This document shows, one piece after another, positions 26,929 to 35,345 of a stretch of 64,000 bases of DNA. The notes under the pieces were generated by a model. That model was not told the origin of the DNA. It searched no databases and worked only from the letters and a program-made list of their open reading frames with translations. This stretch comes from Aeromicrobium phragmitis (lineage in GTDB: Bacteria; Actinomycetota; Actinomycetes; Propionibacteriales; Nocardioidaceae). The position numbers and the translations under genes are program-made. Location of the stretch: positions 295,769 through 359,768 of the forward strand of contig NZ_RDBF01000002.1 in assembly GCF_003674095.1 (NCBI RefSeq). Direction: 5' to 3'. How positions within the stretch are numbered: position 1 is the stretch's first letter; each line of letters begins with the position of its first letter.

Positions 26929-27720
26929 GTGACCGATGACACCTACGCGCACGACACCTCCTCGCGATCGATCGCTCCCGGCCGGCGTGCGCTGACCCTC
27001 ACAGATCGATGGAACACTCCGCTCGGCAAACCGAATGGGGGATATCTCCTCGCCGCGATGCTGCGCGGCCTCGCCGCGGAGGTCGACGGTGCAGGCGACC
27101 CGCTCGTGGCGTCGGTCAGTTACCTGCGGTCACCGGAGGCGGGCGACGCGGAGCTGGCCACCGAGATCATCCGTACCGGCCGACGGGTTCAGACTGCCTC
27201 GGCGACCCTCACGCAAGAGGGGAAGGGTGTCGCCCACCTCGTCGCCAACTTCGCGGGGCGCCCTGACGGCGGCCGGACGGAGGAGTTCGGCCAGGCGCCG
27301 GAGCTGCCGGACCCCGAAAAGTGCTTCGACCCGCTCGCGTCCGGCATGAAAGCCGAGGGCATCTTCGGGCAGGTCGAGTACCGGCTTCCCGCCGCGCCGG
27401 GCTGGGCCACGGGCGCCCCGTCGGGGGACCCGAGCGCGCTGTTGTGGCAGAGGCTGCGCGGGGGTCGGGAGGTCGACTTCCCGGCGCTGGCGCTCCTGTG
27501 CGACTCATATGCGCCGCCCGTCATGGAGATCGGCGAGTCGGTGTCGATGACGGTGCAGCTGAGCGTGCACCTGCATCGGCTGCCTGCTCCCGGCTGGATC
27601 GCCACCCGCTTGCATACCCGCCACCTCGTCAACGGCTTCCACGAGGAGGACTGCGAGCTCTGGGACGGCGAGGGCAGACTCGTCGCGCAATCGCGACAGC
27701 TCGCCATCCTGCTCGGCTGA
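26929..27720 (+). CDS. Acyl-CoA thioesterase (hotdog fold)
   Basis: The 263-residue protein resembles the TesB/4HBT_3 type, with two hotdog repeats. The N-terminal half has WNTPLGKPNGGYLLAAMLRG, and SVSYLRSPEAGDAEL with VQTASATLTQEGK; the C-terminal half has LSVHLHRLPAPGWIATRLHTRHLVNGFHEEDCELWD. Such enzymes hydrolyse acyl-CoA thioesters. GTG 26929 follows CAGGA and comes 4 bp after the previous stop; GTG 26914 is an alternative. Substrate chain length is unknown. Confidence 0.8.
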   Translation: MTDDTYAHDTSSRSIAPGRRALTLTDRWNTPLGKPNGGYLLAAMLRGLAAEVDGAGDPLVASVSYLRSPEAGDAELATEIIRTGRRVQTASATLTQEGKGVAHLVANFAGRPDGGRTEEFGQAPELPDPEKCFDPLASGMKAEGIFGQVEYRLPAAPGWATGAPSGDPSALLWQRLRGGREVDFPALALLCDSYAPPVMEIGESVSMTVQLSVHLHRLPAPGWIATRLHTRHLVNGFHEEDCELWDGEGRLVAQSRQLAILLG

Positions 27721-27778
27721 TTCTCCCCGGCGTCTCGTCACCGGACCCACCGCGCTGAGACGCAGTCCGTTCACCCTC

Positions 27779-27807
27779 TAGTCAATATCCAGAATATTGG
27801 ATACAGT
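27779..27807 (+). promoter_or_regulatory. Promoter with operator of the yhf-like operon
   Basis: TAGTCA (27779-27784) and TACAGT (27802-27807) are spaced 17 bp, a plausible -35/-10 pair 6 nt before the yhfZ ATG at 27814. The spacer holds TATCCA-GAATAT-TGGATA (27786-27803), a palindrome with 6-bp arms in an otherwise GC-rich region. A repressor there would block RNA polymerase. The first gene of the operon encodes a GntR-type regulator, the likely binder. Confidence 0.6.
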
Positions 27808-27813
27808 CTCGGC

Positions 27814-28728
27814 ATGTCCCGGATGCAGGTGCTCATGTCGAAGGCGGGTGCCGTCGCGCACCAACTCGCCGTCGAGCTGTCCAGCGCTGCTCCGGGCGAC
27901 CGCATGGCGACCGTTCAGGAGCTCAGTGAGCGCCACGGGGTCGGCAAGGGGACCGTTCAGGCGGCGCTCGCGCTGCTGGAGGAGGCCGGCGCGGTGCGCA
28001 TCCGTCCGCGCGGCAAGCTCGGGACGTTCATCGCCGAGATCGATCACAGCCTGATCTGGGAACTGGCCGGCGGACAGTCGGTGTCGGTCGCCATGCCGCT
28101 GCCGTACTCCCGGCGGTACGAGGGTCTTGCCACCGGCCTCCACGCCGCCTTCGGGCGCGCAGGGGTTCCGCTCACGCTCATGTTCGTGCGCGGCTCGATC
28201 GATCGGGCGCGCGCGCTTCAGCAGGAACGAGCCGACTTCGCCGTGATGTCGCGGTTCTCGGCCGAGGCCGAGCCGGGTGTGGAGATCGTGCACGACTTCG
28301 GTCCGCACACCTACGTCGGTGCGCACGGACTCGTCGTCGTCGAGGGACGCGACCCGGACGACCCGGATCTTCGCGTCGCCGTCGACCCGGCCTCGGTCGA
28401 CCAGCGGGAGCTGACGATGGCGCGGTTCCCGGACCTGCCACCCGAGCGTCGTGTCGAAGTCTCCTACAACCAGCTCACCCGATACTTCGCCGAGGGTCTG
28501 GTGGACGCCACCGTCTGGAACCTTGACGAGATCGATGCTCACATCTCCATTCCCGTGACGGTGCATCCGCTCGAGGGCGTCGACGACCACGCGACGACCT
28601 CGGCCGTCATCGTCGCGCGCAGCGGGGCCGACACGGTCCCCACGCCGGTGCGCGCCGCGCTCGGCGACGACTTGATCATGGAGTCCGCCGACGAGGTCGT
28701 CGCCGGGCGCCGCATCCCCACGTACTGA
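27814..28728 (+). CDS. yhfZ: YhfZ-family transcriptional regulator
   Basis: The 304-residue protein has an N-terminal GntR-like winged helix (MATVQELSERHGVGKGTVQAALALLEEAGAV, about 28-65, then IRPRGKLGTFIAEID). A C-terminal domain of periplasmic-binding type follows (ISIAMPL-like SVSVAMPLPYSRRYEGLATGLHAAF). This layout matches YhfZ, the regulator at the head of the enterobacterial yhf operon. It probably senses a pathway metabolite and controls its own promoter. The eight genes that follow run on the same strand almost without gaps. Confidence 0.82.
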   Translation: MSRMQVLMSKAGAVAHQLAVELSSAAPGDRMATVQELSERHGVGKGTVQAALALLEEAGAVRIRPRGKLGTFIAEIDHSLIWELAGGQSVSVAMPLPYSRRYEGLATGLHAAFGRAGVPLTLMFVRGSIDRARALQQERADFAVMSRFSAEAEPGVEIVHDFGPHTYVGAHGLVVVEGRDPDDPDLRVAVDPASVDQRELTMARFPDLPPERRVEVSYNQLTRYFAEGLVDATVWNLDEIDAHISIPVTVHPLEGVDDHATTSAVIVARSGADTVPTPVRAALGDDLIMESADEVVAGRRIPTY

Positions 28729-28741
28729 CAGGACGCCCCTC

Positions 28742-29122
28742 ATGGATGACCCGCTGCGTCAGCGGCTCGAGCTGTTCCGCGCGATGTCCGACACCCCGCC
28801 GGGGGTCGTCGACTTCGTGGAGCGCGAACTGCACCGGCTCGAGACCGACTACCTCGTCACCGAGGCGACTGCCGGTTCGCTCACCTCGCATCTGGTCGCC
28901 GCGCTGGGACGGATGCTGCGCCATGAGCCCGACATCGACCCGCCTGGCGACACCGTCTACCGGGAGGTCGTGGAGGCGTTCCCCGCCGCCATCGACGCCG
29001 CCGCCGAACTCTCTGCTCGCGCCGACCAGGACCTCGGAGTCGGGTTGTCGGCGGTCGAGCAGCAGTACCTGAGTCTTCACCTGGGCACCCTCGCCCTCAC
29101 TGCACGCAAGGAGAAGTCATGA
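28742..29122 (+). CDS. yhfY: YhfY-like PRD-domain protein
   Basis: The 126-residue product resembles a single PTS regulation domain (PRD): histidines occur in the expected segments TSHLVAALGRMLRHEPD and LSLHLGTLAL. In other systems PRDs are phosphorylated by PTS proteins to tune regulators; no DNA-binding part is present here. The E. coli yhf operon carries a PRD protein of this size next to yhfZ. Its stop overlaps the next ATG by 4 bp. Assignment rests on length, histidine pattern and context. Confidence 0.72.
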   Translation: MDDPLRQRLELFRAMSDTPPGVVDFVERELHRLETDYLVTEATAGSLTSHLVAALGRMLRHEPDIDPPGDTVYREVVEAFPAAIDAAAELSARADQDLGVGLSAVEQQYLSLHLGTLALTARKEKS

Positions 29123-29478
29123 GAATCATCGCTGGGGGAGTGGCGAAGGCCGAGGTGGCCGAAGCGCTACGCCCGTTGCTCCGCGACGAGGACACCGTCG
29201 TCATCGGCACGGACATGGACGCGGCCGTCCAGCTGAAGTCCGGACAGGCCGATTACTACCTCGGCACCTGCCACACGGGTGCCGGTGCGAGCCTCGGTGT
29301 GCTCGTCGGATTCCTCGGTTCGGACAAGACGCACACGTTCGGTCGTACCGTGCCGAGCGCACAGGCGGTGCAGGACGCCGTCGACGCCGGCAACCGCGCC
29401 TTCGGGTTCGCGCTCGACCAGGTCCAGGACGTCGTGCCGCTGCTGTGGGCGGCGCTCGATGCGAAGCGTGAGGACTGA
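29119..29478 (+). CDS. yhfU: YhfU-like (DUF2620) protein
   Basis: The 119-residue soluble protein starts MRIIAGGVAKAEVAEAL and has the Gly/Cys-rich segment YYLGTCHTGAGASLG near residue 50, then HTFGRTVPS. It matches the DUF2620 family of yhfU. The function is unknown; its place next to the YhfT transporter gene is conserved and suggests a cytoplasmic partner of the transporter, perhaps EIIB-like. It is 3 bp from yhfT. Confidence 0.75.
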   Translation: MRIIAGGVAKAEVAEALRPLLRDEDTVVIGTDMDAAVQLKSGQADYYLGTCHTGAGASLGVLVGFLGSDKTHTFGRTVPSAQAVQDAVDAGNRAFGFALDQVQDVVPLLWAALDAKRED

Positions 29479-29481
29479 TCC

Positions 29482-30873
29482 ATGTCTCTTCTCGCTGCGG
29501 AAACCACCACCGTCTCCTTCGATCCCTGGCAGGCCGTTTTCGTCATCGTCCTGTGCGCGTTCGCGGCCGTGATCGCCAACGCCGCCCTCGCGGTGTTCAA
29601 CGACGGCGCGCGCCCGTTCCTGCTCGACTACATCCAGGGACGTTCCACCCGCCTCGCCACCGCCACGATCGTCTTCGGTCTGTCGGCCGGTTTCATCTTC
29701 GGTCTCGGCGCGCCGATGGCGCTGTCGACCGGCGTGCTCAACCCCTGGCTCGTCTTCCTGCCGGTCGAGATCCTTGGCCTGCTCGCCCCCTGGCGTTCGC
29801 TCGCGGCCGCCGCGGGCGCCGCCTGGGGAGCGGTCTGCGTCTTCGGGCTCAACGCCGCCAACTCCGCCGCGATCGCGCTGCCGATCGACTTCATCACGTC
29901 GCTGCAGCAGATCTCGACGCCCATCCTGTGGCTCTTCACGATCTTCCCGGTGCTGGCCATCACGCGGCAGTTCGGCCGGGTCAAGGGGCTCATCACCTTC
30001 GTCGCCGAGATCGCCGTCGTGCTGTTGTCCATGAACGTGTGGCCCAACCTGTTCGCCGGGTCCATCGCGATGGCTCTCGGTGTCATCCTGCTGTTGGTCT
30101 TCGCCGTCACACGCGATCGTGCGACCAAGCGCGTCGCGGTGCTCGAACTCGCCGGCAAATCCGAGGCCGAGCGACAGGCCTACGCCGACGAGCAGGCCGC
30201 CTCGGCTGCGGCGTCGGATCAGCTGTTCGGTCCCAACGCGAACCGGTTGCGCAAGAACGTCGTCTGGCTGGCGATCCTGGGCGGACTCGTGTGTGCCCTG
30301 GCCGCGAGCGGCGTCTTCGGCGGTGGCGAGGCCACGAGCTTCCTCGTCGCCGACGGCTCCTACGCGGAGGCGGCTCAGGTCGACTTCCTCCGCGCCTTCG
30401 GGTTCGTTCCGCTGATCGCGACGACCGCGCTGGCGTCCGGCGCCTACGCGATGGCCGGGTTCACGTTCGTCTACCCGGTGGGCTACCTGACGCATCTGTT
30501 CGTCGACCAGTGGGCGTTGGCGCTCGTCATCGCCTTCGTGCTCGGCGCGATCATCATGAGCGCGGAGGTTCTCCTGCTCAGTGCGCTCGGCCGCTGGCTC
30601 CAGCACTGGCCGAGCGTCCGCGACGCCGCGGACCATATCCGCAACGCGATCACCGAGTCGCTCTCGCTCGCGATCCTCGTCGGTTCGCTCATGGCCGGCC
30701 TGGCGATGGGCGGCGGTCTCGGCATCGCGATGGTGGGCGGTCTGTACCTGCTGAACGAGTCGATGGGCCGCCCGATCGTGCGCATGGCCGCCGGGCCGAC
30801 CGCCGTGATCGTCAGCGGCGTGGTGCTCAACCTGCTGTACCTCGTCGACCTGGTCGCGCCGGTGGCGACCTGA
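29482..30873 (+). CDS. yhfT: YhfT-like inner-membrane transporter
   Basis: The 463-residue protein has about 10-12 membrane helices and one central soluble loop (about 205-250) rich in charged residues. Glycine-rich helices such as GLSAGFIFGLGAPMALSTG and LVGSLMAGLAMGGGLGIAMVGG are typical of a secondary transporter. It matches YhfT in length, context and order after YhfU. It probably imports the substrate of the pathway. The stop overlaps the php ATG by 1 bp (TGATG). Confidence 0.78.
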   Translation: MSLLAAETTTVSFDPWQAVFVIVLCAFAAVIANAALAVFNDGARPFLLDYIQGRSTRLATATIVFGLSAGFIFGLGAPMALSTGVLNPWLVFLPVEILGLLAPWRSLAAAAGAAWGAVCVFGLNAANSAAIALPIDFITSLQQISTPILWLFTIFPVLAITRQFGRVKGLITFVAEIAVVLLSMNVWPNLFAGSIAMALGVILLLVFAVTRDRATKRVAVLELAGKSEAERQAYADEQAASAAASDQLFGPNANRLRKNVVWLAILGGLVCALAASGVFGGGEATSFLVADGSYAEAAQVDFLRAFGFVPLIATTALASGAYAMAGFTFVYPVGYLTHLFVDQWALALVIAFVLGAIIMSAEVLLLSALGRWLQHWPSVRDAADHIRNAITESLSLAILVGSLMAGLAMGGGLGIAMVGGLYLLNESMGRPIVRMAAGPTAVIVSGVVLNLLYLVDLVAPVAT

Positions 30874-31793
30874 TGCCGATCCGCACCGTCAGCGGGCTCC
30901 TCGAGCCCGAGGAGGTGACGGGGCCGGTGCTCGCCCACGAACACCTCACGCTCGATCTCACCACGACGGACGATCCGTCCGCCGTGGTGAGCGACGGCAA
31001 CGCCGTGACCGAGGAGCTGGCGCGGGCCAAGGACGAGCACGGGCTCGCGCTCGTCGTCGACCTGACCTGCCGAGGGATGGGTGGAGACCCCGCGGCCGTG
31101 CGCCACATCGCCGAGCGCGCCGGAGTCGAGGTCGTCGTGGCCACCGGCTGGTACTACGAGCGCTTCCACCCGCAGGGCGAGCCGGGCGACTCGGTCGAGG
31201 ACGCCGTGGAGCTGCTCGTCCGCGACATCCGCGACGGGGTGGGGGAGAGCGGGATCCGTCCCGGCGTGCTCGGGGAGATCGGCAGCCACGGGTTCGCGAG
31301 CCCGGCCGAGCGGACGAGTCTGGTGGCCTCGGCACGAGCCGCGGCGCAGACCGGCCTGTCGCTCGCGACGCATGCGCACCTGGGACGCGGCGCCCTCGAG
31401 CAACTCGAGCTGCTCACCGCGCAGGGCCTGGAGCCGCATCGGATCTCGATCGGTCACCAGGACCTCAGCGACGACGGTGCTCAGCATCGCCGGATCGCCG
31501 AGACCGGTGCGTACATCGCGTTCGACACGGTCGGCAAGACCTCGTATCAGGCGGACGAGCGCCGGGTGGCGATGCTGCTCGACCTCGTCGAGGCCGGCTA
31601 TGCCCGCCACATCCTGCTGAGCAACGACATCTCACGCGACAGCTATCTCACCGTCAACGGCGGCCAGGGCTTCGGGCACGTCCTCGGTCCCTTCCGCACG
31701 GCACTCGACCGGCACGGGATCGACGACGCGACCGCCGACCTGCTCTACCGCGCCAACGCGCTGCGCTGGCTGAACGGAACGGAGAAACCATGA
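30873..31793 (+). CDS. php: Phosphotriesterase homology protein (Php/YhfV)
   Basis: The 306-residue amidohydrolase-fold enzyme has a complete binuclear metal site: H22-E-H24, bridging Glu135 in GEIG, H167 in THAH, H195 in GHQD and D252 in SNDIS. A glutamate rather than a carbamylated lysine as bridge is the mark of the Php branch. Its natural substrate is not established, and likely reactions are hydrolysis of a phosphate ester, lactone or amide. ATG 30873 is the start that gives the family N-terminus. The next gene overlaps by 4 bp. Confidence 0.86.
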   Translation: MPIRTVSGLLEPEEVTGPVLAHEHLTLDLTTTDDPSAVVSDGNAVTEELARAKDEHGLALVVDLTCRGMGGDPAAVRHIAERAGVEVVVATGWYYERFHPQGEPGDSVEDAVELLVRDIRDGVGESGIRPGVLGEIGSHGFASPAERTSLVASARAAAQTGLSLATHAHLGRGALEQLELLTAQGLEPHRISIGHQDLSDDGAQHRRIAETGAYIAFDTVGKTSYQADERRVAMLLDLVEAGYARHILLSNDISRDSYLTVNGGQGFGHVLGPFRTALDRHGIDDATADLLYRANALRWLNGTEKP

Positions 31794-32926
31794 GCTCCCT
31801 GGCTCACCGCAGCAGCGAACGCCCCAGCCTGCCGCCGACGACCCCGCTGCCGATCGCCACCGCCGAGGATGCGATCGACGCGCAGCAACGGCTGGTCGAG
31901 GCCATCGCGGAGCATTTCCCCGACGGTGCGATGTTCCGTGCCGACGTCGGGGTGCTGCCCGGGCTCGGGCAGCCGGACACCACGCGGCGCGCGGAGCTGG
32001 CGCTCGCGCAGGCCTTCGGTGCCCAGGACGCCTGCCTTGTGCAGGGTGCCGGCACCGGCGCGATCCGGGCGGCGCTCTCGGCCGGGCCCTGGGCCCGCGA
32101 CGAGCGGCGGCTCCTGGCCCACGCCGCCCCTGACTATTCGACGACGGGCACCACGTTGCATGACGGCGCGGCCGACGTGGTCCGGGTCGACTTCGACGAC
32201 GCGGCCGCCCTCGACCACGCCCTCGCCGAGGACCCGGCGCGCTGGGTGTACGTCCAGCACACCCGGCAGCGATTGACCGATCGTCACCGGCCAGGGGACG
32301 TCATCGCTCGCGCACGCGCCGTCGGACGGCGAGTCATCGTCGACGACAACTACGCCGTCTACCGCACGCCGCGCATCGGGGTCGAGTACGGCGCAAGCGT
32401 CTCCGCGTTCTCGCTGTTCAAGCTCAACGGCCCCGAAGGAGTCGGCGTCGTGCTCGGAGACGCCGACATCGTCGAGCAGGCACGAGCGGCGAACTACTCC
32501 GGCGGCGGGCAGGTCCAGGGTGGGCAGGCGCTCGCCGCACTGCAGGCGCTCGTGATGGTCCCGCTGAACTGGGCCGCCCAAGCACGGGCCTCGGTGGAAC
32601 TGGCCGAGCTGCTCGCGGCCGGCGAGGTTCCCGGCATCGTCGATGCGCGTCTGGCGAACGCCCAGGACCTTTGTGTCATCGCGCTGCTCGACCGCCCTGT
32701 CGCCGCCCAGGTGCCACAGTGGGCCGCCCGTTACGGCGCCGCCCCGTATCCGGTCGGCTCGAACTCCCGGCACGAGATCACGCCGCTCATCTACCGGCTC
32801 TCCTCCTCGACGCTCGACGCGCAGCCCGAGCTGCGCGACTGGGCGGTGAGGATCAATCCGATGCGGGCGGGCGCGCGCCTGACCGCTCGGATCCTCCGGG
32901 ACGCGATCGCGGGAGGCGACCGCTGA
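31790..32926 (+). CDS. yhfS: YhfS-like PLP-dependent transferase
   Basis: The 378-residue fold-type I PLP enzyme shows the cofactor-phosphate region QGAGTGAIR (85-93), the pyridine-binding Asp in VIVDDNYAVY (about 185) and the Schiff-base Lys211 in FSLFKLNGPEG. SGGGQVQGGQALAALQAL follows. It resembles YhfS and the SelA/aspartate aminotransferase-like families. The reaction could be transamination or elimination on the imported substrate. It overlaps the php and yhfX genes by 4 bp and 1 bp. Confidence 0.8.
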   Translation: MSSLAHRSSERPSLPPTTPLPIATAEDAIDAQQRLVEAIAEHFPDGAMFRADVGVLPGLGQPDTTRRAELALAQAFGAQDACLVQGAGTGAIRAALSAGPWARDERRLLAHAAPDYSTTGTTLHDGAADVVRVDFDDAAALDHALAEDPARWVYVQHTRQRLTDRHRPGDVIARARAVGRRVIVDDNYAVYRTPRIGVEYGASVSAFSLFKLNGPEGVGVVLGDADIVEQARAANYSGGGQVQGGQALAALQALVMVPLNWAAQARASVELAELLAAGEVPGIVDARLANAQDLCVIALLDRPVAAQVPQWAARYGAAPYPVGSNSRHEITPLIYRLSSSTLDAQPELRDWAVRINPMRAGARLTARILRDAIAGGDR

Positions 32927-34089
32927 TGTTCCTCGCCATGACGGAGCGGCGCAACCCCGCGCTGATCGACATCGCCGTGGAACTGCACCAAGCGGGGGCC
33001 ATCGAACCGGACACCTACGTCATCGACCGCGACACGGTCGGTGCCAACGCCGCGGTGCTCGCCGAGACCGCGCGAGCCCACGATGTCGGGCTGTGGTTCG
33101 TCTCCAAGCAGTACGGGCGTAACCCGCTGATCTCCCAGACGATCGCCGAGCACATCCCGGCGGCGGCCGCCATCGACCACCGCGAGGCCGATGCCCTGCT
33201 CGCAGCGGGCGCACGGCTGGGGAACCTCGGGCACCTCGTGCAGGTACCGCGCCGTCGCCTGCCGTCGTTGCTCGCTCACGGCCCCGACTTCGTCACCGTG
33301 ACGGACACGGCCAATCTCGAGGCCGTCGATGCCGTCGCTCGCGAGCGCGGGCGACGCCAGCGGGTGCTGCTGAAGGTCCGTGGGACGCAGGAATCGACCT
33401 ACCCCGGCCAGGACGGCGGATTCGAGCCCGAGGAGGTCGCGGCCGTCCTCGATCGGTACGCGGGTCTGCGGGGAGCGGAGCTCGCCGGGGTCACCGGTTT
33501 CCCGTGTCTCAGCTTCGAGCCCGAGACGGGTCGCCCCGAACCGACGCCCACGCTGGGCCGAGTTCAAGATGCCGCCGCAGCGATGCGCGACGCAGGCATC
33601 GAGCCGGTCGTGTCGATCCCGAGCCACACGAGCGTCAGTTCCATCCCGGACATCGCACGGCTGGGAGGTGCGTTCGGCGAACCCGGGCACGCCCTCACCG
33701 GCACTACACCGCAACACGCGGTGGACGCGGAGCTCAGCGAGGTGCCGGCGCTCGTCTACGTCTCCGAGATCGCCCAGCTGGGCACCGCTGCGAGTGTCTT
33801 CGGTGGCGGGTTCTACCACCGTGGGCATGCCCGCCACATGGTCGTCGCGACCGCAGGAGGGCGGCGGCGTGCGGTGCTGCACAAGGCCCCGGCGGCGAGC
33901 ATCGACTATTACCGGCGGTTCACCTGGGTCGACGACGGTCCCGAAGCCGCGATCGGGGACACCGCCGTCATGGCCTTCCGGACACAGATCTTCGTCACCC
34001 GGTCCCGCGTCGCCGTGGTCTCCGGCGTCGGCGCCGGGCGGCCGCACCTGGACGGGATCTACGACGCCCTGGGAAGGCGGCTGTCATGA
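32926..34089 (+). CDS. yhfX: YhfX-like alanine racemase-fold PLP protein
   Basis: The 387-residue protein has a fold-type III PLP barrel, with candidate Schiff-base Lys61 in FVSKQYGRNP after the strand TYVIDRDTVGANAAVL. VTGFPCLSFEPETG and PSHTSVSSIPDIARLGGAFGEPGHALTGT follow, with a C-terminal beta domain. It corresponds to YhfX. It could racemise or deaminate an amino acid-like intermediate. The start ATG 32926 overlaps the yhfS stop by 1 bp. Two PLP enzymes in one operon argue for an amino-group-bearing substrate. Confidence 0.8.
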   Translation: MFLAMTERRNPALIDIAVELHQAGAIEPDTYVIDRDTVGANAAVLAETARAHDVGLWFVSKQYGRNPLISQTIAEHIPAAAAIDHREADALLAAGARLGNLGHLVQVPRRRLPSLLAHGPDFVTVTDTANLEAVDAVARERGRRQRVLLKVRGTQESTYPGQDGGFEPEEVAAVLDRYAGLRGAELAGVTGFPCLSFEPETGRPEPTPTLGRVQDAAAAMRDAGIEPVVSIPSHTSVSSIPDIARLGGAFGEPGHALTGTTPQHAVDAELSEVPALVYVSEIAQLGTAASVFGGGFYHRGHARHMVVATAGGRRRAVLHKAPAASIDYYRRFTWVDDGPEAAIGDTAVMAFRTQIFVTRSRVAVVSGVGAGRPHLDGIYDALGRRLS

Positions 34090-35345
34090 CCGTCCGTTCG
34101 CGTCGTTCGGTGACGATCGTGGTCCTCGACGGCTTCGGGATCGGCGCGATGCCCGACGCCGCCGCGCTGCGGGCTGAGGACGCGTCGGCCGACACGCTCG
34201 GTGCCGTCGTCGCCTGGTCCCTACGCGAGCGCGCTCGACCGTTGCAGATCCCGTACCTGGCAGCGTTGGGTCTCGTGGAGACGCGGCCTGAATTGATTCG
34301 GAGCCTCCCCGCTCCCGCGCCGTCGCTGCGGGGGAGCGGGGCGCGTGCGGGTCTCGGGTACCCGGGTGCCGACTCGTTCGCGGGTCATCAGACCCTCATG
34401 GGTGCGGACATGTCCCACGTGGTGCTGTGCAAGCTCGCCGAGCGACTCGATGTTGTGTCCGACGCGTTGCGAAGGCGCGGCCACGACGTGCACACCCTCG
34501 ACGACCGGCCACTGCTCGTCGTCGATGGCGTCGCTCTGGTGCACGACAACCTCGAGGCCGACCCGGGACTCAACTGGAACGTCTCGTGCCGCCTGGAGGA
34601 CTTGACCTTCGCGGCGATCGTCGACATCGCCCAGGTCGTGCGAGACGTCGCTCCGGTCGCACGCGTCATCGCCGTTGGCGGGCATGCGGACGGAGCGCTC
34701 AGTGACGCTGTCCGCGACGGTGCCGACGGCACGGTCGGACTCGATACGCCAGCGAGTGGTTTCTACCGCAACGGTGGCCTGGAGGTGCAGCACCTCGGGG
34801 CGACCGTCGACCACGCCCGGCAACTCCCCGAGGCGGCAGTACGCGCGGGCGTTCCCGTCTCCCTGATCGGCAAGGCCGCCGATCTCCTGGTCACCGATGC
34901 CGCGGTCGACCGGCGACCAGCCGTCGACACCGCCGCGATCATGGCCGCGGTCGCCCAGACAACCGGGACCGGTCTCGTCGTCGCGAACGTCCAGCAGACG
35001 GACCTGGCCGGCCACTCGCGCGATGCTCGTGCCTTCGCCGACCAACTCGAACTGGCGGACACGGCGCTTGCCCGGGTGGCCGAGGCTCTCGGTCCGGACG
35101 ATCTGCTGATCGTCACCGGAGATCACGGCAACGACCCTTCGGTCGGGCACCCGTTTCACACCCGCGAGTGGGTTCCGGTGCTCGTCGGGACCGGCGGCGA
35201 GCTGCCGCCCCGGCGGGCTTTCAATGTCTCCTCACTCGCCGACATCGGGGCGGCTGCGGCGCGCTGGCTCGGCCTTCCGGAGGGATCGCTGGCCATCGGT
35301 GATCCTTACGCGCTCCTGGACCCCGACCACGAAAGGACGACATGA
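34086..35345 (+). CDS. yhfW: YhfW-like phosphopentomutase-family mutase
   Basis: The 419-residue metalloenzyme belongs to the alkaline-phosphatase superfamily near phosphopentomutase. Metal and nucleophile sites are visible: D15 in VVLDGFGIG, nucleophile position S97 in GADSFAGHQTLMG (Thr in DeoB), D306 and H310 in QQTDLAGHSRD, D346-H347 in GDHGND, and H358 in FHTRE. It probably moves a phosphate within a sugar phosphate. The Thr-to-Ser change and lack of DeoB context set it apart from housekeeping deoB. Overlaps with both neighbours are 4 bp. Confidence 0.82.
   Translation: MTVRSRRSVTIVVLDGFGIGAMPDAAALRAEDASADTLGAVVAWSLRERARPLQIPYLAALGLVETRPELIRSLPAPAPSLRGSGARAGLGYPGADSFAGHQTLMGADMSHVVLCKLAERLDVVSDALRRRGHDVHTLDDRPLLVVDGVALVHDNLEADPGLNWNVSCRLEDLTFAAIVDIAQVVRDVAPVARVIAVGGHADGALSDAVRDGADGTVGLDTPASGFYRNGGLEVQHLGATVDHARQLPEAAVRAGVPVSLIGKAADLLVTDAAVDRRPAVDTAAIMAAVAQTTGTGLVVANVQQTDLAGHSRDARAFADQLELADTALARVAEALGPDDLLIVTGDHGNDPSVGHPFHTREWVPVLVGTGGELPPRRAFNVSSLADIGAAAARWLGLPEGSLAIGDPYALLDPDHERTT

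Noticed and set aside
34086..35345. Housekeeping deoB
   Set aside because: Nucleophile motif differs, and it is embedded in a yhf-type operon rather than with nucleoside genes.
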